From the NCBI GenBank assembly GCA_963974445.1, contig CAXBDI010000112.1, forward strand, positions 1-12,878: 12,878 bases of DNA. The letters are read 5' to 3'. The notes beneath the pieces were generated by a model that searched no databases, was not told the DNA's origin, and saw only the letters and a program-made list of their open reading frames with translations. Below are positions 1-6,367 of the stretch, piece after piece. This DNA is from JACKII01 sp963974445 (GTDB lineage: Bacteria > Pseudomonadota > Alphaproteobacteria > Bin95). Both the position numbers and the translations under genes were made by a program. Position 1 is the first letter of the stretch; every line of letters begins with the position of its first letter.

Positions 1-167
1 TGGCTCGCCGTCGGATGACACCCGGGCATGTGCGCCTTTTTCAACAGGCTGTTATCAGTTCCATATGGTATAACTGACCCACAGTATGCGCAGGTACGGT
101 CATCTCGTTTTGCCACAGAATATTGTGCTTCCTCGCGCTCAAGCATCTCTTCTTTTTCACGTCCCAT
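1..167 (-). CDS. Small putative zinc-binding protein, partial (C-terminus outside window)
   Basis: An open frame begins with ATG at 167 and stays open to base 1, giving 55 residues with no stop, so the gene continues beyond the left edge. A strong ribosome binding site, AAAGGAG, sits 6 bases before the ATG, which is the main reason to believe it. The N-terminus is highly charged (MGREKEEMLEREE) and is followed by CAYC (Cys26, Cys29) and then AHMPGCH (His46, Cys50, His51). The spacing C-x2-C-x16-H-x3-C could form one zinc site. I do not recognise a family. The third codon positions are only about half G/C, well below the neighbouring genes, so the gene may be acquired or simply lowly expressed. 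It is transcribed away from the monooxygenase gene at 338. An HNH nuclease is a weak alternative, since no HNH histidine motif is visible in this part. Confidence 0.6.
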   Translation of the reverse strand, partial: MGREKEEMLEREEAQYSVAKRDDRTCAYCGSVIPYGTDNSLLKKAHMPGCHPTAS

Positions 168-173
168 AGCGAA

Positions 174-180
174 CTCCTTT
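174..180 (-). promoter_or_regulatory. Ribosome binding site of the left-edge gene
   Basis: AAAGGAG on the minus strand is close to a full anti-16S match and lies 6 bases before the ATG at 167. It is one of the best Shine-Dalgarno sites in the window and decides the start of the partial gene. Confidence 0.75.
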
Positions 181-194
181 GCTGGTGCGGTGGG

Positions 195-222
195 TTTATA
201 TGGGTACGGTGCGGGTCGCAAA
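195..222 (-). promoter_or_regulatory. Possible sigma-70-like promoter of the left-edge gene
   Basis: On the minus strand a TATAAA box occupies 195-200. Upstream of it lies TTTGCG (217-222, 16-base spacer) or TTGCGA (216-221, 15-base spacer) as a weak -35 element. Transcription from it would start near 188 and leave a leader of about 20 bases carrying the ribosome binding site at 174-180. The AT-rich -10 stands out against a GC-rich background, but the spacer is slightly short and the -35 match is poor, so this is a suggestion only. Confidence 0.3.
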
Positions 223-337
223 CCAGAGTGCCGATCATCCCGATCAAATAGAATCGGTTTGCCCCTGTCATGTATGCCGTAGTTTACATTATTAGCTCAT
301 TTTCCAACGGCTTGTGTCGTACAAAAAGGACCCTATC

Positions 338-1384
338 ATGAAAATCTCTGTAGGCATCGGTAGCCACTCCGCCCGCGACATTACGGGTGCGGTCGAGTAT
401 GTGCAGGCGGCGGATCGGCTCGGCGTGGACTGTGTCTGGTCGGCGGAGGCTTGGGCGCACGATGCGTGCACGTCGCTCGCCTATATGGCGGCCAAGACCG
501 AGCGCATCCATATCGGCACCGCGATCATGCAGATCAGCGCCCGTGCGCCTTCCATGACGGCGATGACCGCGCTGTCGCTTTGGGATTTATCGGAAGGGCG
601 GTTCCGGTTGGGGCTCGGCGTTAGCGGGCCGCAGGTGGTCGAGGGGCTGCAGGGCGTCGACTTCAGCCGGCCGCTGACGCGCCTGCGGGAGACTGTCGAT
701 ATCTGCCGCATGGCGTTCCGGGCGGAGAAAATCCAGTACGACGGCAAGGTGCACGTGCTGCCGCGGCCGGGTGGCGAGGGCAAGGCGATCCGCCTGGACC
801 ATCCGCCGGCGCCAATCCCGATCTATCTGGCGACGTTGGGGCCGAAATCGCTGGAATACACCGGCGAGGCGGCTGATGGCTGGCTGGGTACGTCTTTCTC
901 GCCGGATCATCCGGGCGCTCATCTGGACTTCATCGCCAAGGGCGCCAAGGCCGCGGGTCGGTCGATGCGGGACATCGACATTTGCGCGACGGTGACCGTG
1001 ACCTTCGGCGACAATGTCGAGGCGCTGATCGACAGCAAACGCATGGGCGTGGCCTTCCAGATGGGCGCGATGGGCTCGGCGCAGACGAATTTCTACAACG
1101 AGGCGTTTCAACGGGCCGGCTATCAGGACGATGCGTTGGCGATCCAGGCCTTGTGGAAGCAGGGCAAGCGCGAGGAAGCGGCGAAGCGGGTGCCGGATGC
1201 GATGATCACCCAGTTTCAGGCGGTTGGCACGCCGGACATGGTGCGGCAGCGGTTCCTGAAGTACCAGGAGGTCGGCGTCGACATGCTGAGCATCCGCGGC
1301 GACGACAAGCTGCCTCCTGCCGAAAGGATCGCGTTGTTGGAGCAGGTGATGGACATCGCGAATGGTCTGGAGAGGGCGGCTTAG
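338..1384 (+). CDS. LLM-class flavin- or F420-dependent oxidoreductase
   Basis: This 348-residue protein belongs to the luciferase-like monooxygenase (TIM-barrel) superfamily, cytosolic enzymes that use reduced FMN or F420. Family features visible are the N-terminal strand MKISVGIG, the VWSAEAWAHDA segment (33-43), GTAIMQISARAP (60-71) and the SEGRFRLGLGVSGP stretch (85-98). Later come the PIYLATLGPKSLEYTGEAADGW-type cofactor-side region (161-182) and a C-terminal GTPDMVRQRFLKYQEVGVD helix. The length is normal for the family. I chose ATG 338 because AAAAGGA lies 7 bases before it. A GTG at 314 in the same frame would add eight residues but has no such site. Its stop shares four bases with the stop of the convergent mutA gene. 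The substrate and the choice between FMN and F420 cannot be told from the sequence. Confidence 0.9.
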   Translation: MKISVGIGSHSARDITGAVEYVQAADRLGVDCVWSAEAWAHDACTSLAYMAAKTERIHIGTAIMQISARAPSMTAMTALSLWDLSEGRFRLGLGVSGPQVVEGLQGVDFSRPLTRLRETVDICRMAFRAEKIQYDGKVHVLPRPGGEGKAIRLDHPPAPIPIYLATLGPKSLEYTGEAADGWLGTSFSPDHPGAHLDFIAKGAKAAGRSMRDIDICATVTVTFGDNVEALIDSKRMGVAFQMGAMGSAQTNFYNEAFQRAGYQDDALAIQALWKQGKREEAAKRVPDAMITQFQAVGTPDMVRQRFLKYQEVGVDMLSIRGDDKLPPAERIALLEQVMDIANGLERAA

Positions 1385-3426
1385 CCGTCCAACGCGCTCC
1401 ATGCCTGTCGCAGGCTCGCCAGCAGGTCGCCGCCCATGGCGATGAACTCGTCGACGCCGGCGGCTTCGTAGGCCTCGCGCGCGCCGCCCGGGTTGCCGGC
1501 GAGCGCGAGCCAGGCGCAGCCGGCCCTTTTCAGCGCGCGCGCCATATCCTCCGCCTGGTCGGCGTAGCGGCGGTCGCTGGCGCAGAGCACCGCGAGCTTG
1601 CAGCCGCTGGCCTTGAAGGCGGCGGCGAGGGCGTCGGCGTCCTCGAACCCGCCTTTGTCTATTGCTTGCAGGCCGCCGGCTTCGAATGCGTTCTTGGCGA
1701 AGCTGGCGCGGGGCGTGTAGCTGGCGAGCGGGCCCAAGTTGGCGAGGAAGATCGACGGGCGCTGGCCGTCGCGCTTCGCCCGCTTGTCGCTTTCGCTGCG
1801 CATGGCTTCGAACGCTTCGCCAAAGCGGCGGCGTGGCAGTGGCTGGGCCGATGTGGGCGAGCCGCCGGAAGCCGACAGAATGCTGGCGAGCGACGCGCCG
1901 TCCTTCGCGGCGTCGATGGTGGCGGCGGTGCGTGCTCCCTGGCCGGCCTTTGGCAAGTCGGCCGATTGCGAGCCGAGGTCTTTCGCGACCGCGGCCTTGA
2001 TGGCGGCCAGGTCTGGCTCCGGCACGTCCGGCAGGTCCTCGGCGATATTCGGGAACTCGCTGACGCCGGTGAGGGGGTCGCGGCGGCGGGCCAGGTTCTT
2101 CTGCCGCTCCGCCCATGTTGCCTCGATCTTGGCGGCGATCAGACCGTTGGCCAGCGCTTCGGCCATGCCACCGGCACGCTCGATTTCCTGAAACAGCGCC
2201 CAGGCGGATTGCGCCAGTTTCGCGGTCAGGTCTTCCAGGAACCAGGCGCCGCCGCCCGGGTCCATCACCCGATGCAGATTGGACTCGTCCTTCAGCAGCA
2301 ATTGCGTGTTGCGGGCGATGCGGCGGGCGAAGTCGTCGGAGACCGGGCTGAGAACCGCGTCGTAGGGGGTGACCGTGATGCTGTCGGCCCCGCCGACCGC
2401 GGCGGCGAAGCAGGCCAGCGTCGTGCGCAGCAGGTTGGTGTAGGGATCGCGCTCCGCCAGGTTGCGGTTGGCGGTGACGGCGTCGATGCGGGCGGCGCGG
2501 GCGTTTTCCGACGCGCCGGCAACCTCGGCGATGCGGGACCACAGCTTACGGGCGGCGCGCAGTTTGGCGATGGCGAAAAACTGGTCCGGGCCGAGCGGCA
2601 GGCGGAAGACGATCTGGGCGCAGGCGGCGTCGATGCTCAGGCCGGCCTCGGTCAGCGCGCGCAAATAAGCGACGCCGGTCGCCATGGCGGCGGCGAGCGT
2701 CTGGCTCTCGGCTGCGCCGGCGGCGTCGTAGGCCGATGCATCGACGGTGACGGCGGCGACGTGCGGCCAGCGTTGGTCAGCGTGGCAGGCCAGATCGGCC
2801 ATGTCGGCCAGCGCCTGCTTCAGCCCTTGCGGCAGCGTTCCCCGCCCGGCGAGCACCCCCATCGGGTCCGCACCGAGGCGGGAGCCGGGGGCGGGGCCGC
2901 CGGCCGCCGCCAGCATGGCCGCCGCCGGCAGGAAGGACGCGCCAGGCTCCAGCGCGAAGGGAGTCGAGGCTACAGTCAGCCCTTTCAACAACTCTTGCCA
3001 TGCCGCGATGGAGTGCAGCGGCAGGCCGTCTTCGGCGATGGCTTTCTCATTGCCGGATCGCGCGGCGAGATCGAGCCGCAGCGTCAGCGAGTGAACGCCG
3101 TTCGCCAGATCTTCGCGAATCGCGGCGTTGCTGTGGGCGAGGTCGGGATGGGTCAGGGTCTGGCGGATATCCCAGCCGCCGACCGTGCGCGCCGCCGCGT
3201 CCGCGCCGCGCGTGAAGGGTGCGACGCCGGGCAGGCCGCCGGGGTCCGGTGTGCCGCCATCGCGCTCGCCGGAATAGAGCGGCTTCAGCGCGAAGCCCTC
3301 ATAGGTGCGGGTCGCCAGCGCCTTCTCCACATCACTGCGCTTCAGGGCTTTTTCCGCGGCCGCCAGCCAGTCGGCATAGCTGGCGGCGGGGAAGGTGGCG
3401 GCCAGTTCGAGTGGGTCGTCGCTCAT
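1381..3426 (-). CDS. mutA: Methylmalonyl-CoA mutase small (beta) subunit
   Basis: This 681-residue protein is the non-catalytic partner of MutB in adenosylcobalamin-dependent interconversion of methylmalonyl-CoA and succinyl-CoA (propionate route). The N-terminal TIM-barrel half carries TYEGFALKPLY (41-51) and GGWDIRQTLTH (83-93). In catalytic subunits the latter reads TIRQYAGF and supplies the active-site Tyr, which is absent here. The C-terminal flavodoxin-like domain begins near 556. Where catalytic subunits have the cobalamin motif DxHxxG (in GQDGHDRG), this protein has GPLASYTPRA (565-574), so it cannot bind B12 through a histidine. Both losses are expected of the small subunit. MutB normally follows mutA, but here mutA converges on the monooxygenase gene and MutB is not in the window. 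AAGGA lies 11 bases before the ATG. A separate family of MCM-like subunits is possible but less likely. Confidence 0.88.
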   Translation of the reverse strand: MSDDPLELAATFPAASYADWLAAAEKALKRSDVEKALATRTYEGFALKPLYSGERDGGTPDPGGLPGVAPFTRGADAAARTVGGWDIRQTLTHPDLAHSNAAIREDLANGVHSLTLRLDLAARSGNEKAIAEDGLPLHSIAAWQELLKGLTVASTPFALEPGASFLPAAAMLAAAGGPAPGSRLGADPMGVLAGRGTLPQGLKQALADMADLACHADQRWPHVAAVTVDASAYDAAGAAESQTLAAAMATGVAYLRALTEAGLSIDAACAQIVFRLPLGPDQFFAIAKLRAARKLWSRIAEVAGASENARAARIDAVTANRNLAERDPYTNLLRTTLACFAAAVGGADSITVTPYDAVLSPVSDDFARRIARNTQLLLKDESNLHRVMDPGGGAWFLEDLTAKLAQSAWALFQEIERAGGMAEALANGLIAAKIEATWAERQKNLARRRDPLTGVSEFPNIAEDLPDVPEPDLAAIKAAVAKDLGSQSADLPKAGQGARTAATIDAAKDGASLASILSASGGSPTSAQPLPRRRFGEAFEAMRSESDKRAKRDGQRPSIFLANLGPLASYTPRASFAKNAFEAGGLQAIDKGGFEDADALAAAFKASGCKLAVLCASDRRYADQAEDMARALKRAGCAWLALAGNPGGAREAYEAAGVDEFIAMGGDLLASLRQAWSALDG

Positions 3427-3437
3427 GAAAGGGCGAG

Positions 3438-3496
3438 TCCTTGGGTATCGATGATCGTCGCTTTAGGTGATAGACGCGTGAGGCCGCCTTTGCCAA
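3438..3496 (-). promoter_or_regulatory. Possible promoter and ribosome binding site of mutA
   Basis: In the 245-base gap upstream of mutA the minus strand shows TTGGCA (3491-3496) and, after 18 bases, TATCAC (3467-3472). It also has an AAGGA ribosome binding site at 3438-3442, 11 bases before the ATG. The -35 is a five-of-six match and the -10 a four-of-six match to the sigma-70 consensus. A separate promoter would fit the gap between the crotonase gene and mutA, but chance matches of this quality are common. Confidence 0.25.
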
Positions 3497-3671
3497 GAGC
3501 GGCGCCGTGCCTTTTTAGCATTCGTTTCGTCCAATTCCGTCCTTCTCTCCGGCCTTGCGCCGAGGGCCATGCCTGAGCGGTCAATTTCAGGCTGAGGGCG
3601 CAATATTGGCTCTCTGGCATGGGTCCCGCCTCAAGTGCTGGATGGCGGTAAAAGCGGGAATTTCGTCTGTA

Positions 3672-4460
3672 TCAACGGCCTTTGAACACCGGTTTGCGCT
3701 TTTCGGCGAAGGCTTTGGCGGCTTCGGCGTGATCCTCCGTCTGGCCGGTGCGGGCGTGGTGAATGGCCTCCGCGTCCAAGGCGGCGGCGAGGTCGCCGCG
3801 TTCCGCGACGTTCAGGTTCTTTTTCATGTAGGCGATGGTCAGGCGCGGGCCGGCCGCGAGCCCGGCGGCAAATTCCGTCGTTTCCGCCTCCAGCCGGTCG
3901 TCGGCGACGAGGCGGTTGGCGATGCCGAGGCGGAGGGCCTCCTCTGCGCGGATTTCGCCGCCGGTGAAGTATAACTCGCGCGCCCGGCCGGTGCCGATCA
4001 GGCCGGAGAGGAAGTAGCTGCCGCCGAAATCGCCGGAAAGACCGACCTTGGCGAACGCGGTGATGAAACGGGCGGTCTCGCTCGCCACCCGCATGTCGCA
4101 CGCCAGCGCCAGCGAGAGGCCGGCGCCGGCGCACGGCCCACGCACCGCGGCAATCCAGGGTTTGGCGGCCTCGTGGATCATCCGGCTCACCTCCATCCGG
4201 CGGCGCAGGTTGCGGGCGCGGGCGTCGAAACCCTGACTGGCCTCGCTTCCCTGCGCCATGCTCTTGACGTCACCGCCGGAGGAAAACGCCCGCCCCGTGC
4301 CGGTGAGGACGACGCAGCCGACGCTATCGTCCTGGTCCAGCCGTTGCACCGCCTCGATTAGAGTATCCAGCATGCCGTTGGTGAGCGAATTCAGGCTCTC
4401 CGGGCGGTTGAGCGTCAATGTCGCGACGGCGCCGTCGCGGGATTGGAGGACTTCGGTCAT
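3672..4460 (-). CDS. Enoyl-CoA hydratase/isomerase (crotonase) family protein, PaaG-like active site
   Basis: A 262-residue crotonase-fold protein, the standard length. The first oxyanion-hole segment is GRAFSSGGDV (57-65) and the second is AAVRGPCAGAG (104-114), running into LSLALACD. In true enoyl-CoA hydratases two glutamates act (rat numbering E144 and E164). The aligned positions here are Ser116 and Phe136, so ordinary hydratase chemistry is unlikely. Instead Asp144 in GLSGDFGGSYF (140-150) occupies the place of the catalytic Asp of PaaG-type isomerases and 4-chlorobenzoyl-CoA dehalogenase. A double-bond or ring isomerase role on a CoA ester is therefore the better guess. ATG 4460 is chosen because it gives the family N-terminus, with a weak AAAGAG ahead of it. 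An ATG-less extension upstream would run into the CoA transferase gene. It follows that gene by 34 bases, probably in the same transcript. Confidence 0.88.
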   Translation of the reverse strand: MTEVLQSRDGAVATLTLNRPESLNSLTNGMLDTLIEAVQRLDQDDSVGCVVLTGTGRAFSSGGDVKSMAQGSEASQGFDARARNLRRRMEVSRMIHEAAKPWIAAVRGPCAGAGLSLALACDMRVASETARFITAFAKVGLSGDFGGSYFLSGLIGTGRARELYFTGGEIRAEEALRLGIANRLVADDRLEAETTEFAAGLAAGPRLTIAYMKKNLNVAERGDLAAALDAEAIHHARTGQTEDHAEAAKAFAEKRKPVFKGR

Positions 4461-4494
4461 GGCGGGCTCTTTTCGGCAAAGGCGAATGGTTGAG

Positions 4495-5727
4495 TTAGAT
4501 AATACCGGCTTTGGCAAGCGCGTCACGGTCGGTTTGCGACAGGCCCAGCATTTCCCCGTAGACCGCGGCGTTATCCTGGCCGGGCCACGGGGCGGGCGAC
4601 AGGTAGCCGGTGGCGCTGCCTGAGAAGCGGAGCGGGAAGTTGGCGGCTACCGTCTTCGGCACCGGCCCGGTGAGCGGATGATCGAGCGGCACCAGCATCT
4701 CTCGGGCGGCAAGGTGCGGCCAGGCTTTCAGGGCGTCAATACCGTTGATCGGCCCGACGATGCCGCCTGCCGTCCTCAACCGCGTAACCACGTCGGCAGC
4801 AGGCAATGGGGCGACCCAGGCGCTGACCTTGGCCTCGACCGCCTCCACATTGGCGATGCGCCAGCCGACGTCGGACCAGTGGGGGTCGTCGGCGAGGGCC
4901 GGCTCGCCCATGCATTGGCAGAGCGCATGCCACTGGCCCGGCGTCGCCGCGCCGATCACCAGCCAGCCGTCCGCCGCCTGAAACGTGTTGAAGGGCGAGA
5001 AGCGGGGTATGCGGTTGCCCTGTTGCGGGGACAGACCGAGGGATTCGTAGTGGTCCAACGGCTCATCCATGACCAGCGATAGCAGGCAATCGACCATGGA
5101 GACATCGACGAACTGGCCGCGGCCCGTCACGCCGCGCTGCATCAGCGCCGCCATGATGCCGAGGGCTGCGTGCACGCCAGCAATTCCATCGGAGAGGGGG
5201 GAGCCTGCTTTCAATGGCGGGTCGCCTGGATGGCCGGTTATTCCCATCAGTCCGGCCGCCGCTTGGGCGATGGGGTCGTAGGATTTCTCGCTGGCGTCCG
5301 GGCCGGTCGAGCCCCAGCCGGTGAGCGCGCAATAGACCAGACGTGGCGACCCTGGGGCCAGTTGCGCGTAGCCGATGCCGAGGCGGTCAGCGACGCCGGG
5401 GGTGAAATTCTCGAACACCACGTCGGCCTTGGCCGCCAGTTGCTTGAACAGCCGCACCCCTTCCGGCGCTTTCAGATTCAGAGTGATGGCCTTCTTGCCG
5501 CGGTTGCGCTTCAGATAGTGAATGGAGAGGTCGTCCGGCGTTTGCTCCGCCATCGCGACACCGTGCGGGCCGGCATAGGGCGGGGCCTTGGCCTGGCCCA
5601 TCTTCTGGGCCGGGTCGTCGATGCGGATCACCTCCGCCCCCAGGCCCGCCAGCAGCAGCGTCGCGTGCGGGCCGGAATAGAAGCGCGACAGATCGACGAC
5701 GCGAATTCCGGAAAGCGGTTTCAGCAT
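4495..5727 (-). CDS. CaiB/BaiF (type III) CoA transferase
   Basis: This 410-residue cytosolic enzyme would move CoA from one acyl-CoA to a free carboxylic acid. The family opening GIRVVDLSRFYSGPHAT (7-23) with GLGAEVIRIDDP (28-39) is present. So is the VFENFTPGVADRLGIGY segment (104-120) and the GWGSTGP loop (137-143). The nucleophilic aspartate should be Asp180 in PLSDGIAGVHAALG (177-190), followed by TGRGQFVDVSMVD (201-213). The length and order of motifs are normal for the family. AAGAGG lies 8 bases before the ATG. It is the first gene of a minus-strand pair with the crotonase-like gene and is divergent from the ThDP decarboxylase genes. Substrates of this family cannot be predicted from motifs. 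Alpha-methylacyl-CoA racemase is a related possibility, but the TGRGQFVDVS region favours a transferase. Confidence 0.9.
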   Translation of the reverse strand: MLKPLSGIRVVDLSRFYSGPHATLLLAGLGAEVIRIDDPAQKMGQAKAPPYAGPHGVAMAEQTPDDLSIHYLKRNRGKKAITLNLKAPEGVRLFKQLAAKADVVFENFTPGVADRLGIGYAQLAPGSPRLVYCALTGWGSTGPDASEKSYDPIAQAAAGLMGITGHPGDPPLKAGSPLSDGIAGVHAALGIMAALMQRGVTGRGQFVDVSMVDCLLSLVMDEPLDHYESLGLSPQQGNRIPRFSPFNTFQAADGWLVIGAATPGQWHALCQCMGEPALADDPHWSDVGWRIANVEAVEAKVSAWVAPLPAADVVTRLRTAGGIVGPINGIDALKAWPHLAAREMLVPLDHPLTGPVPKTVAANFPLRFSGSATGYLSPAPWPGQDNAAVYGEMLGLSQTDRDALAKAGII

Positions 5728-5813
5728 CCGCAGCGCCTCTTGCTAAAGTTTCGACTTGCGGCTTTGATTACGGTCATCAGAGACGCCCTTTTCATACCGA
5801 TTGCGAGGCTTGC
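5728..5813. promoter_or_regulatory. Divergent control region between CoA transferase and ThDP decarboxylase genes
   Basis: These 86 bases separate two divergent starts and must hold both promoters unless one lies inside a gene. Visible signals are the AAGAGG ribosome binding site for the minus gene (5736-5741) and GAGG (5805-5808), 5 bases before the plus-strand ATG at 5814. No convincing sigma-70 pair or clear operator palindrome was found on either strand. The arrangement suggests shared control, which is inference. Confidence 0.45.
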
Positions 5814-6356
5814 ATGCCGTTCGACATTCCATCGCCGCCCGCCGGCGAACCCACTTGGCCGTACGACCTCTACAAACTGCTGAAAGACGAGGGCGTTACG
5901 CAATTCTCCTATGTGCCGGACGCCGGGCATAAGGTGCTGATCAACCTGTCGCTAGCCGACCCCGATGTCCACTCGATTTCTCTGACCTCTGAGGAAGAGG
6001 GCGTGGCGATGGCCGCCGGCGCGCATCTGGGCGGACAGAAGCACGTGTTGCTGATGCAGTCGTCGGGCGCTGGCAACTGTGTCAACATGCTGAGCCTGCC
6101 GCGCCTCGGCAAGTTTCCGTTTCTCTCGATCCTGTCGATGCGCGGCGATTTCGGCGAGGGCAACCCCTGGCAAATGCCGATGGGCAAGTCGGTGCAGCCG
6201 GTGCTGGAGGCCTGCGACGTGGTCTGCCTGAAGGTAGAGGACCCCGCCGACGTTATCCCCACCGTGAGCGCCGGCCTGACCATGGCCTTCCAGAGCCAGG
6301 AATCGGTGGCCGTATTGCTGGGGCAGAAGCTGCTCGGCGCCAAGAAGTTTGGGTAA
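5814..6356 (+). CDS. ThDP-dependent 2-oxoacid decarboxylase, PYR-domain (alpha) subunit, sulfopyruvate/phosphonopyruvate decarboxylase type
   Basis: At 180 residues this matches the N-terminal, pyrimidine-binding half of thiamine-diphosphate decarboxylases, as in ComD of sulfopyruvate decarboxylase. The segment SLTSEEEGVAMAAGAHLGG (56-74) carries the conserved Glu that activates the cofactor aminopyrimidine, most likely Glu62. MQSSGAGNCVNMLSL (81-95) corresponds to the MQNSGxGN motif of phosphonopyruvate and sulfopyruvate decarboxylases. The start ATG at 5814 has GAGG 5 bases upstream. The gene is followed after 11 bases by the matching PP-domain subunit, whose ribosome binding site overlaps this stop codon. 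The product is expected to form a heteromer with it. Substrate is uncertain: sulfopyruvate, phosphonopyruvate or another short 2-oxoacid. No other sulfonate or phosphonate gene is visible nearby. Confidence 0.8.
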   Translation: MPFDIPSPPAGEPTWPYDLYKLLKDEGVTQFSYVPDAGHKVLINLSLADPDVHSISLTSEEEGVAMAAGAHLGGQKHVLLMQSSGAGNCVNMLSLPRLGKFPFLSILSMRGDFGEGNPWQMPMGKSVQPVLEACDVVCLKVEDPADVIPTVSAGLTMAFQSQESVAVLLGQKLLGAKKFG

Positions 6357-6360
6357 GGAG
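6355..6360 (+). promoter_or_regulatory. Ribosome binding site deciding the beta-subunit start
   Basis: AAGGAG overlaps the TAA of the upstream subunit and lies 7 bases before ATG 6368. It favours that ATG over the in-frame TTG at 6365 and suggests translational coupling of the two decarboxylase subunits. Confidence 0.75.
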
Positions 6361-6367
6361 TGATTTG

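Noticed and set aside
250..300. A possible sigma-70 promoter for the monooxygenase gene (TTGCCC followed by an AT-rich TTTACATTATTAG stretch).
   Set aside because: The spacing between the best -35 and -10 candidates is 19-20 bases and the -10 match is poor. The AT-rich stretch may well contain the promoter, but no specific site can be supported.
587..2542. A 651-codon minus-strand open frame across the monooxygenase and mutA genes.
   Set aside because: It is a different frame of two well-supported genes, with an Arg-rich, low-complexity translation and no domain.
982..3576. An 864-codon plus-strand open frame spanning the mutA region.
   Set aside because: It is antisense to mutA, whose protein is clearly recognisable. 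Long stop-free antisense frames are normal in GC-rich genes, and its translation is Arg/Gly-rich without any family motif.
4461..4526. An earlier start of the crotonase-like gene (22 extra residues) inside the CoA transferase gene.
   Set aside because: The extra residues do not resemble the family N-terminus, and the ATG at 4460 gives the normal length.
5170..5883. A 237-codon plus-strand frame antisense to the CoA transferase.
   Set aside because: It runs through the CoA transferase gene and into the start of the decarboxylase gene, and its translation has no family features.
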